23,966 bases of DNA from Polaromonas sp. UBA5171 (GTDB taxonomy: Bacteria; Pseudomonadota; Gammaproteobacteria; Burkholderiales; Burkholderiaceae_C), in contig DHWX01000102.1 of the NCBI GenBank assembly GCA_002413395.1, positions 1 through 23,966 of the forward strand. Reading direction: 5' to 3'. Position 1 is the stretch's first letter. Every line of letters begins with the position of its first letter. The notes beneath the pieces were generated by a model. It had not been told where the DNA came from. It was given only the letters and a program-made list of their open reading frames with translations, and did no database searches. Below, piece after piece: positions 1-6,963 of this stretch. The position numbers were made by a program, and so were the translations under genes.

Positions 1-1
1 G

Positions 2-628
2 TCGTGTGTGTTGTGGACCGATGTGCGCAGCGGCTGGGAGCAGCGCCGCCAGGGTGGCGAGCCCGTCATGTCGGCGCTGCAGGACGCGATTGATGATTCC
101 TTCAACGCCCGGATTGGCGACGTTTCGGGCCGCGGCAAGCTGGGCATCGACATGCGCGAGATCTGGAGCATGCAGCCGCGCTTTGAAAAGCGCGTCGGCA
201 GTTCGCCGTACTCGTTGCTGGAACAGCCGCGTTTTCGCGCCGGATTTGACTTCATGCGCCTGCGCGCGCAAACCGGCGAGATCGACGCGGAACTGGCCGA
301 ATGGTGGGAGAAATTCAGCACTGCCTATGACGACGAACGTCACGCCATGATTGAAGAGGTACGCCAGACGCAGCTGAAAAAACCGCAGCCGCCGCGCGTC
401 AGGGTGAAACGGACCGATGCCGACATGGGGAGCGCATTGAGCAATCCATCCAGCGCCAACCGCACGGCAACCGATCAGGCTGAGGCTTCCCCGGATCATG
501 GTGACATGGTGCCAGTCAAAAAACGCCGTCGTCGCCACAAGCCCGCCAACCGGGCCAATTCCGATTCGGTGCAAGACACCGCAGGTGCCAGTGAACCGTC
601 TTCATCGGGTACCGTCCCGAATCGCTGA
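2..628 (+). CDS. pcnB: Poly(A) polymerase I, C-terminal part (partial, 5' end outside window)
   Basis: This is the C-terminal end of a PcnB-type poly(A) polymerase, which adds 3' poly(A) tails that promote RNA decay. The frame is open from base 2, so the start and the catalytic nucleotidyltransferase domain lie outside the window. What is visible is the helical RNA-binding region, with the family's LEQPRFRAGFDFMRLRAQTG motif followed by ELAEWWEKF. A lysine/arginine-rich tail follows, including KKRRRRHKPANR, as is usual in proteobacterial PcnB. It ends 16 bases before the folK start. The pcnB-folK pair is a common betaproteobacterial arrangement and suggests co-transcription. Identification rests on these motifs and on the neighbour. 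Confidence 0.88.
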   Translation, partial: SCVLWTDVRSGWEQRRQGGEPVMSALQDAIDDSFNARIGDVSGRGKLGIDMREIWSMQPRFEKRVGSSPYSLLEQPRFRAGFDFMRLRAQTGEIDAELAEWWEKFSTAYDDERHAMIEEVRQTQLKKPQPPRVRVKRTDADMGSALSNPSSANRTATDQAEASPDHGDMVPVKKRRRRHKPANRANSDSVQDTAGASEPSSSGTVPNR

Positions 629-644
629 GCCGGAAAGCCCTGTC

Positions 645-1211
645 ATGTGCACAGGTGCCAATCTGCCTGGCCGCTTTGACGCTCAGGGCGCCGTGACGGC
701 CTATGTCGCGCTGGGTGCCAATCTCGGTGATGCCGTGACGGCGCTGCGTCAAGCGGTCATGGCGATGAACTGTGTGCCTTTGACCGACGTGCACCAGACT
801 TCCAGCCTCTACCAGACTGCGCCGCTGGCCACCGATTCAGGCGGTGAGGCCGCGGCACCTGGCCCCGATTACATCAATGCGGTCGTGGCCCTTGAAACCG
901 GCTTGACGGCACCCGCGCTGTTCGATCACCTGCAGCGGATCGAGCAGCTTGCCGGGCGCGAAAGATCCTACCGCAACGCGCCGCGTACGCTGGATCTGGA
1001 CCTGCTCCTGTATGGCAACGCCCGCATTGAATCAGCACGCCTCGTGGTGCCGCATCCGCGCATGCTGCAGCGCGCCTTTGTGCTGGTGCCGCTGGTTGAA
1101 ATTGCGCCGGACTTGGTCAGCGCTGAACAGCTTGGGGCGGTTGCGCACCAGGTGATTGAGCGACTGGGGCCTTTCCCTGTTTCCCCCTTCCCCGGGAGAA
1201 TGCCGGGGTGA
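645..1211 (+). CDS. folK: 2-amino-4-hydroxy-6-hydroxymethyldihydropteridine pyrophosphokinase
   Basis: FolK transfers pyrophosphate from ATP to 6-hydroxymethyl-7,8-dihydropterin in folate synthesis (cytosolic). Visible hallmarks are the N-terminal YVALGANLGD strand-loop, SSLYQTAP, the pterin/ATP-site motif RTLDLDLLLYG and the VVPHPRMLQRAFVLVPL segment. The ATG at 645 is chosen because GGAAAG lies 7 to 8 bases upstream and it follows the pcnB stop closely. A GTG at 693, just before the conserved TAYVALGAN, is an alternative. The predicted protein is 188 aa, longer than the usual roughly 160. The extra length is an N-terminal stretch and a proline-rich C-terminal tail that reads into a hairpin at 1190-1208, so the tail is probably not functional. 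Confidence 0.92.
   Translation: MCTGANLPGRFDAQGAVTAYVALGANLGDAVTALRQAVMAMNCVPLTDVHQTSSLYQTAPLATDSGGEAAAPGPDYINAVVALETGLTAPALFDHLQRIEQLAGRERSYRNAPRTLDLDLLLYGNARIESARLVVPHPRMLQRAFVLVPLVEIAPDLVSAEQLGAVAHQVIERLGPFPVSPFPGRMPG
1190..1208. terminator. Hairpin between convergent folK and pdxH
   Basis: CCCCGG (1190-1195) pairs perfectly with CCGGGG (1203-1208) around a 7-base loop. It overlaps the folK stop codon and lies just beyond the pdxH stop, where a bidirectional terminator would be expected. There is no T-run, so a repeat-derived hairpin is equally possible. Confidence 0.4.
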
Positions 1212-1221
1212 GGGCTTGTCT

Positions 1222-1872
1222 TCAGGGTGCCAGGCGCTCGCGCAGCCAGATGGCGTCGGATTGCAGCGTGTAGCGCAGACGGTCGTGCAGCCGGCTTTTC
1301 CGGCCTTGCCAGAATTGCCAGTGGTCGGGCTTGAGGCGGTAGCCGCCCCAATGCGGCGGGCGCGGCGGTTGCAACAGGAATTTGGCAGCATACTTCGCGG
1401 CATTGGTGACCAGCACGCCGCGGCTGGCAATCACCTCGCTTTGCGGACTGGCCCAGGCACCAATGCGTGAATCCATTGGCCGGCTGTGGAAGTAGGCATC
1501 GCTTTCCGCGTCGGATACTTTTTCAACCACGCCTTCGATGCGCACCACGCGTTCCAGCTCGACCCAGTGAAACTGCAGCGCCGCGTACGGGTTGCCGGCC
1601 AGTTCCAGGCCCTTGCGGCTGCCATAGTTGGTAAACCACACAATGCCGCGCGCATCAAAGCCCTTGATCAGCACGACGCGGGTAGAAGGGCGCAGGTCGC
1701 TGGCCACCGTGGCCAGCGTCATGGCATTGGGCTCTGGCACTTCGGCGGCAATGGCTTCATTGACCCACTGCTCGAATTGTTTCAAAGGGTCGGCCTGCGA
1801 GGCACTTTCATTGAGCTCGGCGCGTTCGTAGCTTTTTCGCAAGTCGGCAATAGAGGAGGTTGGATCTGGCAT
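1222..1872 (-). CDS. pdxH: Pyridoxamine/pyridoxine 5'-phosphate oxidase
   Basis: PdxH is an FMN enzyme that oxidises pyridoxamine or pyridoxine 5'-phosphate to pyridoxal 5'-phosphate, the last step of vitamin B6 synthesis and salvage. The 216-aa protein has the usual family length. It shows LRKSYERAELNE near the N-terminus, PNAMTLATV, the FMN-binding stretch RPSTRVVLIKGFD followed by GIVWFTNYGSRKG, then FHWVELERVVRIEG, and the C-terminal substrate site FWQGRKSRLHDR ending in WLRERLAP. The ATG at 1872 is preferred over upstream in-frame starts because the family begins MxDPTxSIADLRKSY. It is convergent with folK and divergent from the nucleotidyltransferase gene, only 46 bases away. Confidence 0.94.
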   Translation of the reverse strand: MPDPTSSIADLRKSYERAELNESASQADPLKQFEQWVNEAIAAEVPEPNAMTLATVASDLRPSTRVVLIKGFDARGIVWFTNYGSRKGLELAGNPYAALQFHWVELERVVRIEGVVEKVSDAESDAYFHSRPMDSRIGAWASPQSEVIASRGVLVTNAAKYAAKFLLQPPRPPHWGGYRLKPDHWQFWQGRKSRLHDRLRYTLQSDAIWLRERLAP

Positions 1873-1918
1873 GGTGGGAGTATAAAGTTGACGCAACTTT
1901 GTGAATAGCCCAACCCGT

Positions 1919-2530
1919 ATGCCCATGTATTCTTCCATTCTTCCAGTTGTGATTGTTCTGGCCGCCGGCCGGGGCGAGCGCTTTGCCGCATCCGGCGGTA
2001 AGGTGCATAAACTCAACGCTCTGCTGGCTGGCAGGCGTGTACTTGATCATGTCCTTGACGCCGTGCGCGCCACCGGCCTGCCGCACCACGTGGTGCACCC
2101 TGACGCACAGCGCCCGGGCATGGGCGACTCCATCGCAGCAGGCGTGCGGGCCACAGCCGATGCGCCTGGCTGGCTGATCCTGCCGGCTGATTTACCGTTG
2201 ATCCTCAGTGAAACCTTGCGCGCCATCGCGCTGGCCCCGGCCAGCGTGGTCACGGTGCCGCGCTACCTGGGCCAGCGCGGTCATCCAGTCCGCTTCGCCG
2301 CCGAATGTGGCCAAGCGCTCGCTATTTTAGAGGGAAATCAGGGGGCAGCCCATATAGTAAAGGCGCAGGAAGCTATTAATTCAGTAGCATTTCTCGATAC
2401 CGATGACCTTGGCACAGTCACCGATATTGACACACTGGACGATCTGCGCCGGGCCGAGCTGCTGCTGGTGCAGCGCCAGCAGTCTCAAGCGCGCACCAGG
2501 CGCAACAGTTTGCCGAGCGCCCGGTCATGA
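1919..2530 (+). CDS. MobA-like NTP transferase (nucleotidyltransferase family)
   Basis: The product is about 203 aa of the GT-A-fold nucleotidyltransferase family that contains MobA and MocA. Members attach a nucleotide to molybdopterin or to sugar-type acceptors. The N-terminus carries the nucleotide-binding signature VIVLAAGRGERF. It is followed by the lysine-containing GGKVHKLNALL segment, GDSIAAGVRA, the metal-site motif ILPADLPL and the C-terminal DTDDLGTVTDIDTLDDLR. Starts at 1919 (ATG), 1925 (ATG) and 1901 (GTG) are all possible. No molybdoenzyme genes are nearby, so the substrate is unknown. The last 15 codons overlap the 3' end of the opposite ChaC gene. The stretch 2330-2400 is locally AT-rich but stays in frame with the family pattern. 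Confidence 0.75.
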   Translation: MPMYSSILPVVIVLAAGRGERFAASGGKVHKLNALLAGRRVLDHVLDAVRATGLPHHVVHPDAQRPGMGDSIAAGVRATADAPGWLILPADLPLILSETLRAIALAPASVVTVPRYLGQRGHPVRFAAECGQALAILEGNQGAAHIVKAQEAINSVAFLDTDDLGTVTDIDTLDDLRRAELLLVQRQQSQARTRRNSLPSARS

Positions 2531-3090
2531 ATGCCCAGCGTACGCAGTTTGTCGTAGGTCATTTGCGCGTAATCGCGAGTGCTGCCGTAACGCCCGCGCG
2601 AGCTTGAGAAAATCTGCCGGTAAGTGTCTTCACTGAGCACGCCGGTGTGGCTGGGGCTGCGTTTTGACAGCGTAAAGGCCAGCGCCCTGAAATCGCCCAG
2701 CGTGGTCTGGCAGCGCAGCCACTTGGGGTCGTACACGCCGTTTGGCATTTCGCGTGCCCACAAATGCGGCAGGATGGCCATCGCGTGCGCTCGCGGCAGG
2801 CGAAACGCGACGCCCTTGCAACTGCCGCCGGGCAGCAGGCCAAACACCAGACCCGGGCACTCTGGTGTGCCGCGGTTGACATGGCTCCACATTTTCAGCG
2901 CGCGGTGATAGCCGTAAATGGTGGCAAAACGCTCTTCCGAAAATTCAAACTCGGGCCGCCAGATCAGCGAGGCGTAGGCAAAGATCCACAGGTCGTCCTG
3001 GCCGCCCCATTCGCGCGTGACCGCTTCCAGCATGTGGGCCGGATTGCGGGAAGACGCGTGGCTGGGCGCCGAAGTTGCTGCATGTGCCAT
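2485..3090 (-). CDS. Gamma-glutamylcyclotransferase (ChaC-like)
   Basis: This 201-aa protein resembles the ChaC family, which cleaves glutathione to 5-oxoproline and Cys-Gly in the cytosol. The family's N-terminal motif (Y-G/A-S-L) appears as WIFAYASLIWRPEF. GYHRALKMWSHVNRGTPECP follows, then LPGGSCKGVAFRLP, and the AREMPNGVY segment where the catalytic glutamate is expected. The ATG at 3090 lies next to an alternative methionine at codon 20. Its 3' end overlaps the convergent nucleotidyltransferase gene by 46 bases. Family assignment is firm; the exact substrate is inferred from the family. Confidence 0.85.
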   Translation of the reverse strand: MAHAATSAPSHASSRNPAHMLEAVTREWGGQDDLWIFAYASLIWRPEFEFSEERFATIYGYHRALKMWSHVNRGTPECPGLVFGLLPGGSCKGVAFRLPRAHAMAILPHLWAREMPNGVYDPKWLRCQTTLGDFRALAFTLSKRSPSHTGVLSEDTYRQIFSSSRGRYGSTRDYAQMTYDKLRTLGIHDRALGKLLRLVRA

Positions 3091-3135
3091 GACCAGACTT
3101 TACAATGCGCCAAGTTATTTTCAAGGGAGTCGGCA

Positions 3136-3696
3136 ATGTTTTCTGGGGGCGATGAGGGCCAGCAGGGTCTGGTGTTGACAGTTGTTTCTGCTCTGGTGGC
3201 GCTGGTTGTCGCGTTGGTCATGGGTGTCGCTGTTCATCACCGCAAGCCATTGATGCCCTCGGCGAAAGGCATTGAGATCGCTAGTGCTGCGGTTTCCCCC
3301 GGGCCGCCGGCCAGCGCCTCGCCGGCGCACAGCCTGACTGCCGTGCAAGCTGCGCAGGCCGCTTCGGATGCGGCCAGTGTCACGGTCGAACGGGACGTGG
3401 TGAAATTTTATTTCGCCTCAGGCAAGGCTGATCTGGCGGCCGGCGCCGGCGAGGCCCTGGCCGGTATGGTCAGCGCCGCCAAGTCAGGCCGTATGCTGGT
3501 AATCTCAGGGTTTCATGATGCCACGGGGGATGCCCGAAAAAATGCGGAACTTGCTAGGCAGCGGGCGCAGGCGGTGCATAGCGCCCTGAAGGCGTTGGGT
3601 GTGGCAGAGCAGCAGATCGACCTCAAAAAGCCCGAGCAGAGGCTTGGCAATGGCAGCAACGCCGAAGCGCGCCGCGTGGAAATAACCCTTCGATAA
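3136..3696 (+). CDS. OmpA-domain protein with an N-terminal membrane anchor
   Basis: The 186-aa product starts with one hydrophobic segment (residues about 11-32: LVLTVVSALVALVVALVMGV). An Ala/Pro/Ser-rich linker to about residue 85 follows, then an OmpA/MotB-like peptidoglycan-binding domain. That domain begins DVVKFYFASGKADLAAGA and continues with ISGFHDATGDARKNAELARQ and ends in EARRVEITL. The protein probably sits in the inner membrane with the domain in the periplasm. The ATG at 3136 is chosen because AAGGGAG lies 6 to 7 bases upstream; the longer open frame from 2764 runs through the antisense of the ChaC gene and has no support. Specific function is unknown. Confidence 0.82.
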   Translation: MFSGGDEGQQGLVLTVVSALVALVVALVMGVAVHHRKPLMPSAKGIEIASAAVSPGPPASASPAHSLTAVQAAQAASDAASVTVERDVVKFYFASGKADLAAGAGEALAGMVSAAKSGRMLVISGFHDATGDARKNAELARQRAQAVHSALKALGVAEQQIDLKKPEQRLGNGSNAEARRVEITLR

Positions 3697-3697
3697 G

Positions 3698-3712
3698 TGC
3701 CCTCTGGGGGCA
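3698..3712. terminator. Short hairpin between convergent ompA-like gene and gloA
   Basis: TGCCC (3698-3702) pairs with GGGCA (3708-3712) around a 5-base loop, directly after the stop codon at 3694-3696. The next gene is convergent, so a terminator is expected here. There is no T-run, and the evidence is weak. Confidence 0.3.
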
Positions 3713-3731
3713 AGCCCTCCGCGGGCGTCGA

Positions 3732-4142
3732 CTAACGCAAGCCAGCACCCATATCGCCCTCGGCGCGCTGGATCAATTCAATTTTGTAGCCATCCGGGTC
3801 CGTCACAAAGGCGATCACCGTGCTGCCGCCCTTGACCGGGCCCGCTTCGCGAGTGACGTTTCCGCCGGCGGCCTTGATTTTTTCGCAGGCCGCATAAATG
3901 TCAGGCATGCCCAGCGCGATATGACCGTAGGCGGTTCCCAGTTCATAGTGATCGGTACCGTGGTTGTAGGTCAGCTCGATTTCGGCTTGCGCCGGATTGC
4001 CTTCGAAACCGATAAAGGCCAGACTGTACTTGTACTCGGGATTTTCAGAGGTGCGCAGCAGCTTCATGCCCAGCACCTTGGTGTAGAAATCGATGGAGCG
4101 CTGGAGATTGCCAACGCGCAGCATGGTATGTAGGAGTCGCAT
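3732..4142 (-). CDS. gloA: Lactoylglutathione lyase (glyoxalase I)
   Basis: GloA converts the hemithioacetal of methylglyoxal and glutathione into S-lactoylglutathione (cytosol). The protein is 136 aa, the normal length for Ni-type bacterial enzymes. All four metal ligands known from E. coli GloA are present at the same numbers: His5, Glu56, His74 and Glu122. Other family signatures are MLRVGNLQRSIDFYTKVLGM, ELTYNHGTDHYELGTAYGHI and FVTDPDGYKIELIQ. The ATG at 4142 is chosen because it sets this numbering; the frame stays open upstream to 4238 without family similarity. The ChaC-like glutathione-degrading gene lies nearby in the same orientation. Confidence 0.95.
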   Translation of the reverse strand: MRLLHTMLRVGNLQRSIDFYTKVLGMKLLRTSENPEYKYSLAFIGFEGNPAQAEIELTYNHGTDHYELGTAYGHIALGMPDIYAACEKIKAAGGNVTREAGPVKGGSTVIAFVTDPDGYKIELIQRAEGDMGAGLR

Positions 4143-4246
4143 GAACGGATTATCGCGCAGGTGGGGAACCGTCGTGACAGAGGGGGCCGCAGTCCTCGAT
4201 CGGACGTGTCGGCCTTTCATTCCATCCGCTTTGGGCATGACGGGGC

Positions 4247-4543
4247 TCAGAGCTTCTTGACGAGCTCGATCAGCTTCGCACCATCAGGTACGCTTTCCGT
4301 AAAGGCTTTGATGACCGCCGGTTGCATCACGGCGGACAGTACTTTCTCTTGCTCCTTACTCAGCACTACAACCGTCATACCCTTGTCCCGCAGGCGCTTG
4401 ATATCTTCGGGATTAATCTCATCAGTAGTTGGTGTCATCGCTATCTCGGCCTTGCGCGCCGCGTTCAGTACCGCTTTGCGGTATTCCTCAGGCCGCTTGC
4501 CCCACCAGGCGGGATTTACCACGATCGTGGAATAAGCCGTCAC
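4247..4543 (-). pseudogene. TRAP transporter solute-binding protein (DctP-like), 3' remnant
   Basis: The 98-aa frame matches only the C-terminal helices of DctP-type periplasmic binding proteins, which present C4-dicarboxylates or other organic acids to TRAP transporters. The order of elements is typical: a substrate-side strand (STIVVNPAWWGKRPEEYRKA), a long helix, LRDKGMTVVVLSKEQ, and a final helix ending in LVKKL. Full-length members are over 300 aa and have a signal peptide. Upstream sequence beyond 4543 does not continue the protein in any frame I could follow, so most of the gene has been lost. No TRAP membrane subunits are present. It sits next to gloA at the edge of the block containing the metal transporter, which suggests a rearrangement joint. 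Confidence 0.6.
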
Positions 4544-4938
4544 GATGGTCGAAGCGGCGCCAAACTTTCAAATCTCGTAATAGCGCTGAGCGTTGTTCTT
4601 GACTCGGACCCATGGTCACTACTACAATCCACGTATCTCAACAACGGAGCAATCCATGGAATCTGGCCCTAGTACCTGTTCGCCCTTGGCGAACTGATCA
4701 GCGAGTACGTAGGCAGCCTTTTTCTGTCACCGTCTCGCTGATACCAGCAGGACGGTGTGTTGCAGTTAGTTCTCATCTGGTGCCAATTCTTGGCATCGGG
4801 ACATATCTCCTAATTTAGTTGCATGAGCACAGGGTTTTTTGCATTGTGACGCCCATCTAGGGCGTTTCCGATGTTGAGCCTCGTCTTGTGCTTGTGAGTC
4901 AAATCCCCACAAGGGATTGACCTTCAAGAGGTATTGTC
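4544..4938 (+). promoter_or_regulatory. Gene-poor leader region upstream of the small ORF and Nramp gene
   Basis: This stretch has no convincing gene. Its right end carries two hairpins that face the downstream genes. ACGCCC (4849-4854) pairs with GGGCGT (4860-4865) around ATCTA. GTCAAATCCC (4898-4907) pairs with GGGATTGAC (4913-4921) with one bulged A. The second hairpin ends just before the ribosome-binding site AAGAGG (4926-4931) of the small ORF, so it could influence translation. I did not recognise the conserved core of the yybP-ykoY manganese riboswitch or of the M-box magnesium riboswitch. The left part (4544-4800) shows nothing I can identify and may be debris from the truncated TRAP gene. 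Confidence 0.4.
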
Positions 4939-5112
4939 ATGACATTCAAAATTCAATCTATCGCATCCACAGTACAGGACTCACTGCACAAAGGTCGTGC
5001 CTGGGCACGCATGAAACTCGCTGAGCGCGCTCGCGCTGTCCAGCATTACGACGGGACCGCTGCCGAAACCCCCCGTGGTTACCTTCTGGGCACACTTGTC
5101 AGCTTGCGCTGA
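4939..5112 (+). CDS. 57-aa small protein upstream of the Nramp-family transporter
   Basis: An ATG at 4939 with AAGAGG 7 bases upstream opens a 57-codon frame that begins MTFKIQSIAS and ends GYLLGTLVSLR. It stops 36 bases before the transporter ATG, with a second ribosome-binding site (GGAGAAGG) in between, so the two are probably co-transcribed. The product is basic and amphipathic, has no cysteine and no membrane segment, and contains a KLAERARAVQHYDGTAAETP stretch. I do not recognise the family. It could be a leader peptide controlling the transporter, a small regulator or partner of the transporter, or a chance ORF. The well-placed ribosome-binding site and tight spacing favour a real gene. 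Confidence 0.5.
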   Translation: MTFKIQSIASTVQDSLHKGRAWARMKLAERARAVQHYDGTAAETPRGYLLGTLVSLR

Positions 5113-5148
5113 TCCGGCTTTCTCACTAAGACATTTCGGAGAAGGATC

Positions 5149-6819
5149 ATGGCGCAATCGAACGCAACTCAAGACACTTTGCAAGTGAATCGCGGCGGCA
5201 GTGCTGTCCTGGATAGCGCCCATACCGGCGACATTCTTGGAGCTTTTGGCACGATCAAACACGGCGATACCGGTGCTCGCACAAACTGGAAACAACGCTG
5301 GCAGACTCTGTTGGCCATCCTTGGGCCAGGCCTGATTGTGATGGTCGGGGACAACGATGCTGGAGCGTTTGGCACGTATACCCAGGCCGGACAGAACTAC
5401 GGCACTTCATTGCTCTGGACCCTATTGCTGTTGGTCCCTGTGCTTTATGTCAACCAGGAAATGGTTTTGCGCCTCGGGGCTGTCACTGGCGTCGGCCACG
5501 CTCGGCTGATTTTTGAGCGTTTTGGCAAGTTCTGGGGTGCGTTCAGCGTCGTTGATCTTTTTTTGCTCAATGCCTTGACGATTGTTACCGAGTTCATTGG
5601 CATCAGCCTTGGTCTGGACTATCTGGGTGTTTCCAGGCTTTGGGGCGTGGGTATATCCGCAGTCATCATCATTGCTGCGGCCAGCACCGGGGACTTTCGG
5701 CGTTTTGAAAGATTCTCGCTGTTCCTGGTGTTCGCCAGTCTGTTGTTGGTGCCGATTGTGGTCATGGTGCATCCTGCGCCCGGACAAATTGCGCACGATT
5801 TTCTGATTCCTCAACTGCCCAAAGACAGCAAGCTCAGCGAAGTCATGCTGCTCGTCATCGGGATTGTTGGAACAACCGTGGCGCCGTGGCAGTTGTTCTT
5901 CCAGCAAAGCTATGTGATCGACAAACGCATTACCTCTCGCTTTATTCGCTACCAACGCATTGATCTTTGGGTTGGCATCGTGCTGGTCGTGATTGGTGGC
6001 GTGGCCATGATGGCTTTTGCATCGGAAACCTTTGCGGGACGCCCAGAGTTTGGCAACTTCAGCGATGCGGCGGGTGTTGCCGGTGGATTGGAGAAGTATT
6101 TTGGTCGAGTACCGGGTGTCTTCTTTGCGATCGCATTGATCGACGCATCCATCATCGGCGCATTGGCGGTGTCACTGTCGACCGCTTACGCTATTGGCGA
6201 CGTATTTGCCGTGCGCCATTCACTGCATCGCAAGCCAAGCGACGCAAAGGCTTTCTATGCCGTCTATGTCGGCTTGATCATTGTGGCGGCGGTCTTGGTG
6301 CTTACGCCAGGTACGCCTCTGGGCCTGTTGACCAATTTGGTGCAAACTTTGGCTGGGGTTTTGCTGCCCAGTGCGACAGTGTTTTTGCTCTTGCTTTGCA
6401 ACGACAAGGCGGTGCTGGGTCCGTGGGTCAACTCGCGCAAACTCAATTGGTTCACAGCGGCAATCATCGCTGTGCTGGTGATGTTGTCTGTGATCCTGAC
6501 AGCCGCTGTGCTCTTCCCGGGCATCAGCGACGCGCACATTCTGGGAGTCCTGATCGGTGGATGTGTCGCTGGCACCGTGTTGGCATTGGGCGTCAAAGTT
6601 TACGAAAGACGCGAGGGCGTTCAGTCGATGTCTGAAGAAATTGTACAAGTTTCGCAAGCAGTGCGAGAACAATGGCGCATGCCACCCCTGGAATCGCTTG
6701 CACCGGCGCGCCTGAGTATTTCCAGCCGCATGTGGATGCTTGTTCTGCGCGGTTACCTGGTGATCGCTGCAGGCTTGCTAGTCGTCAAACTGGTGATGTT
6801 GGCAACATCCTCAGGATAA
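5149..6819 (+). CDS. Nramp-family divalent metal transporter, divergent (Mg-transporter-like) clade
   Basis: This 556-aa inner-membrane protein has about 11-12 hydrophobic segments after a roughly 50-residue polar N-terminus. It follows the Nramp (SLC11) fold: TM1 reads GPGLIVMVGDNDAGAFGTYT and TM6 reads IVGTTVAPWQLFFQQSYVI. Aligned to canonical Nramp, the DPGN metal motif becomes D70-A-G-A73 and the M-P-H motif becomes A245-P-W. The aspartate is kept, while the asparagine and the transition-metal-selecting methionine are lost. From family knowledge, loss of that methionine marks the Nramp-related magnesium transporters rather than Mn/Fe importers, so Mg2+ is the likelier substrate; this is inference. 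The ATG at 5149 has GGAGAAGG upstream. The C-terminal tail (about 485-525) is hydrophilic before one last TM. Confidence 0.85.
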   Translation: MAQSNATQDTLQVNRGGSAVLDSAHTGDILGAFGTIKHGDTGARTNWKQRWQTLLAILGPGLIVMVGDNDAGAFGTYTQAGQNYGTSLLWTLLLLVPVLYVNQEMVLRLGAVTGVGHARLIFERFGKFWGAFSVVDLFLLNALTIVTEFIGISLGLDYLGVSRLWGVGISAVIIIAAASTGDFRRFERFSLFLVFASLLLVPIVVMVHPAPGQIAHDFLIPQLPKDSKLSEVMLLVIGIVGTTVAPWQLFFQQSYVIDKRITSRFIRYQRIDLWVGIVLVVIGGVAMMAFASETFAGRPEFGNFSDAAGVAGGLEKYFGRVPGVFFAIALIDASIIGALAVSLSTAYAIGDVFAVRHSLHRKPSDAKAFYAVYVGLIIVAAVLVLTPGTPLGLLTNLVQTLAGVLLPSATVFLLLLCNDKAVLGPWVNSRKLNWFTAAIIAVLVMLSVILTAAVLFPGISDAHILGVLIGGCVAGTVLALGVKVYERREGVQSMSEEIVQVSQAVREQWRMPPLESLAPARLSISSRMWMLVLRGYLVIAAGLLVVKLVMLATSSG

Positions 6820-6963
6820 GCCTCGGCAACCGGTTGTCCGGTGCCCAAAGCCATGCGAGACGGCTCAAATATCTGAAGTTGGTGAGCAAGGTGTCGGTCC
6901 ACTCCCGTCAGGATTGGCGAGCAGGGTGACTCCAAGAACAATTTCTCCCCTTGATTTAACACC

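Noticed and set aside
2764..3135. Longer N-terminus for the OmpA-domain protein
   Set aside because: This part is antisense to the ChaC gene; the ATG at 3136 has a proper ribosome-binding site and directly precedes the membrane anchor.
4800..4938. Manganese (yybP-ykoY) or magnesium (M-box) riboswitch upstream of the transporter
   Set aside because: I could not find the conserved core sequences of either; only generic hairpins are visible.
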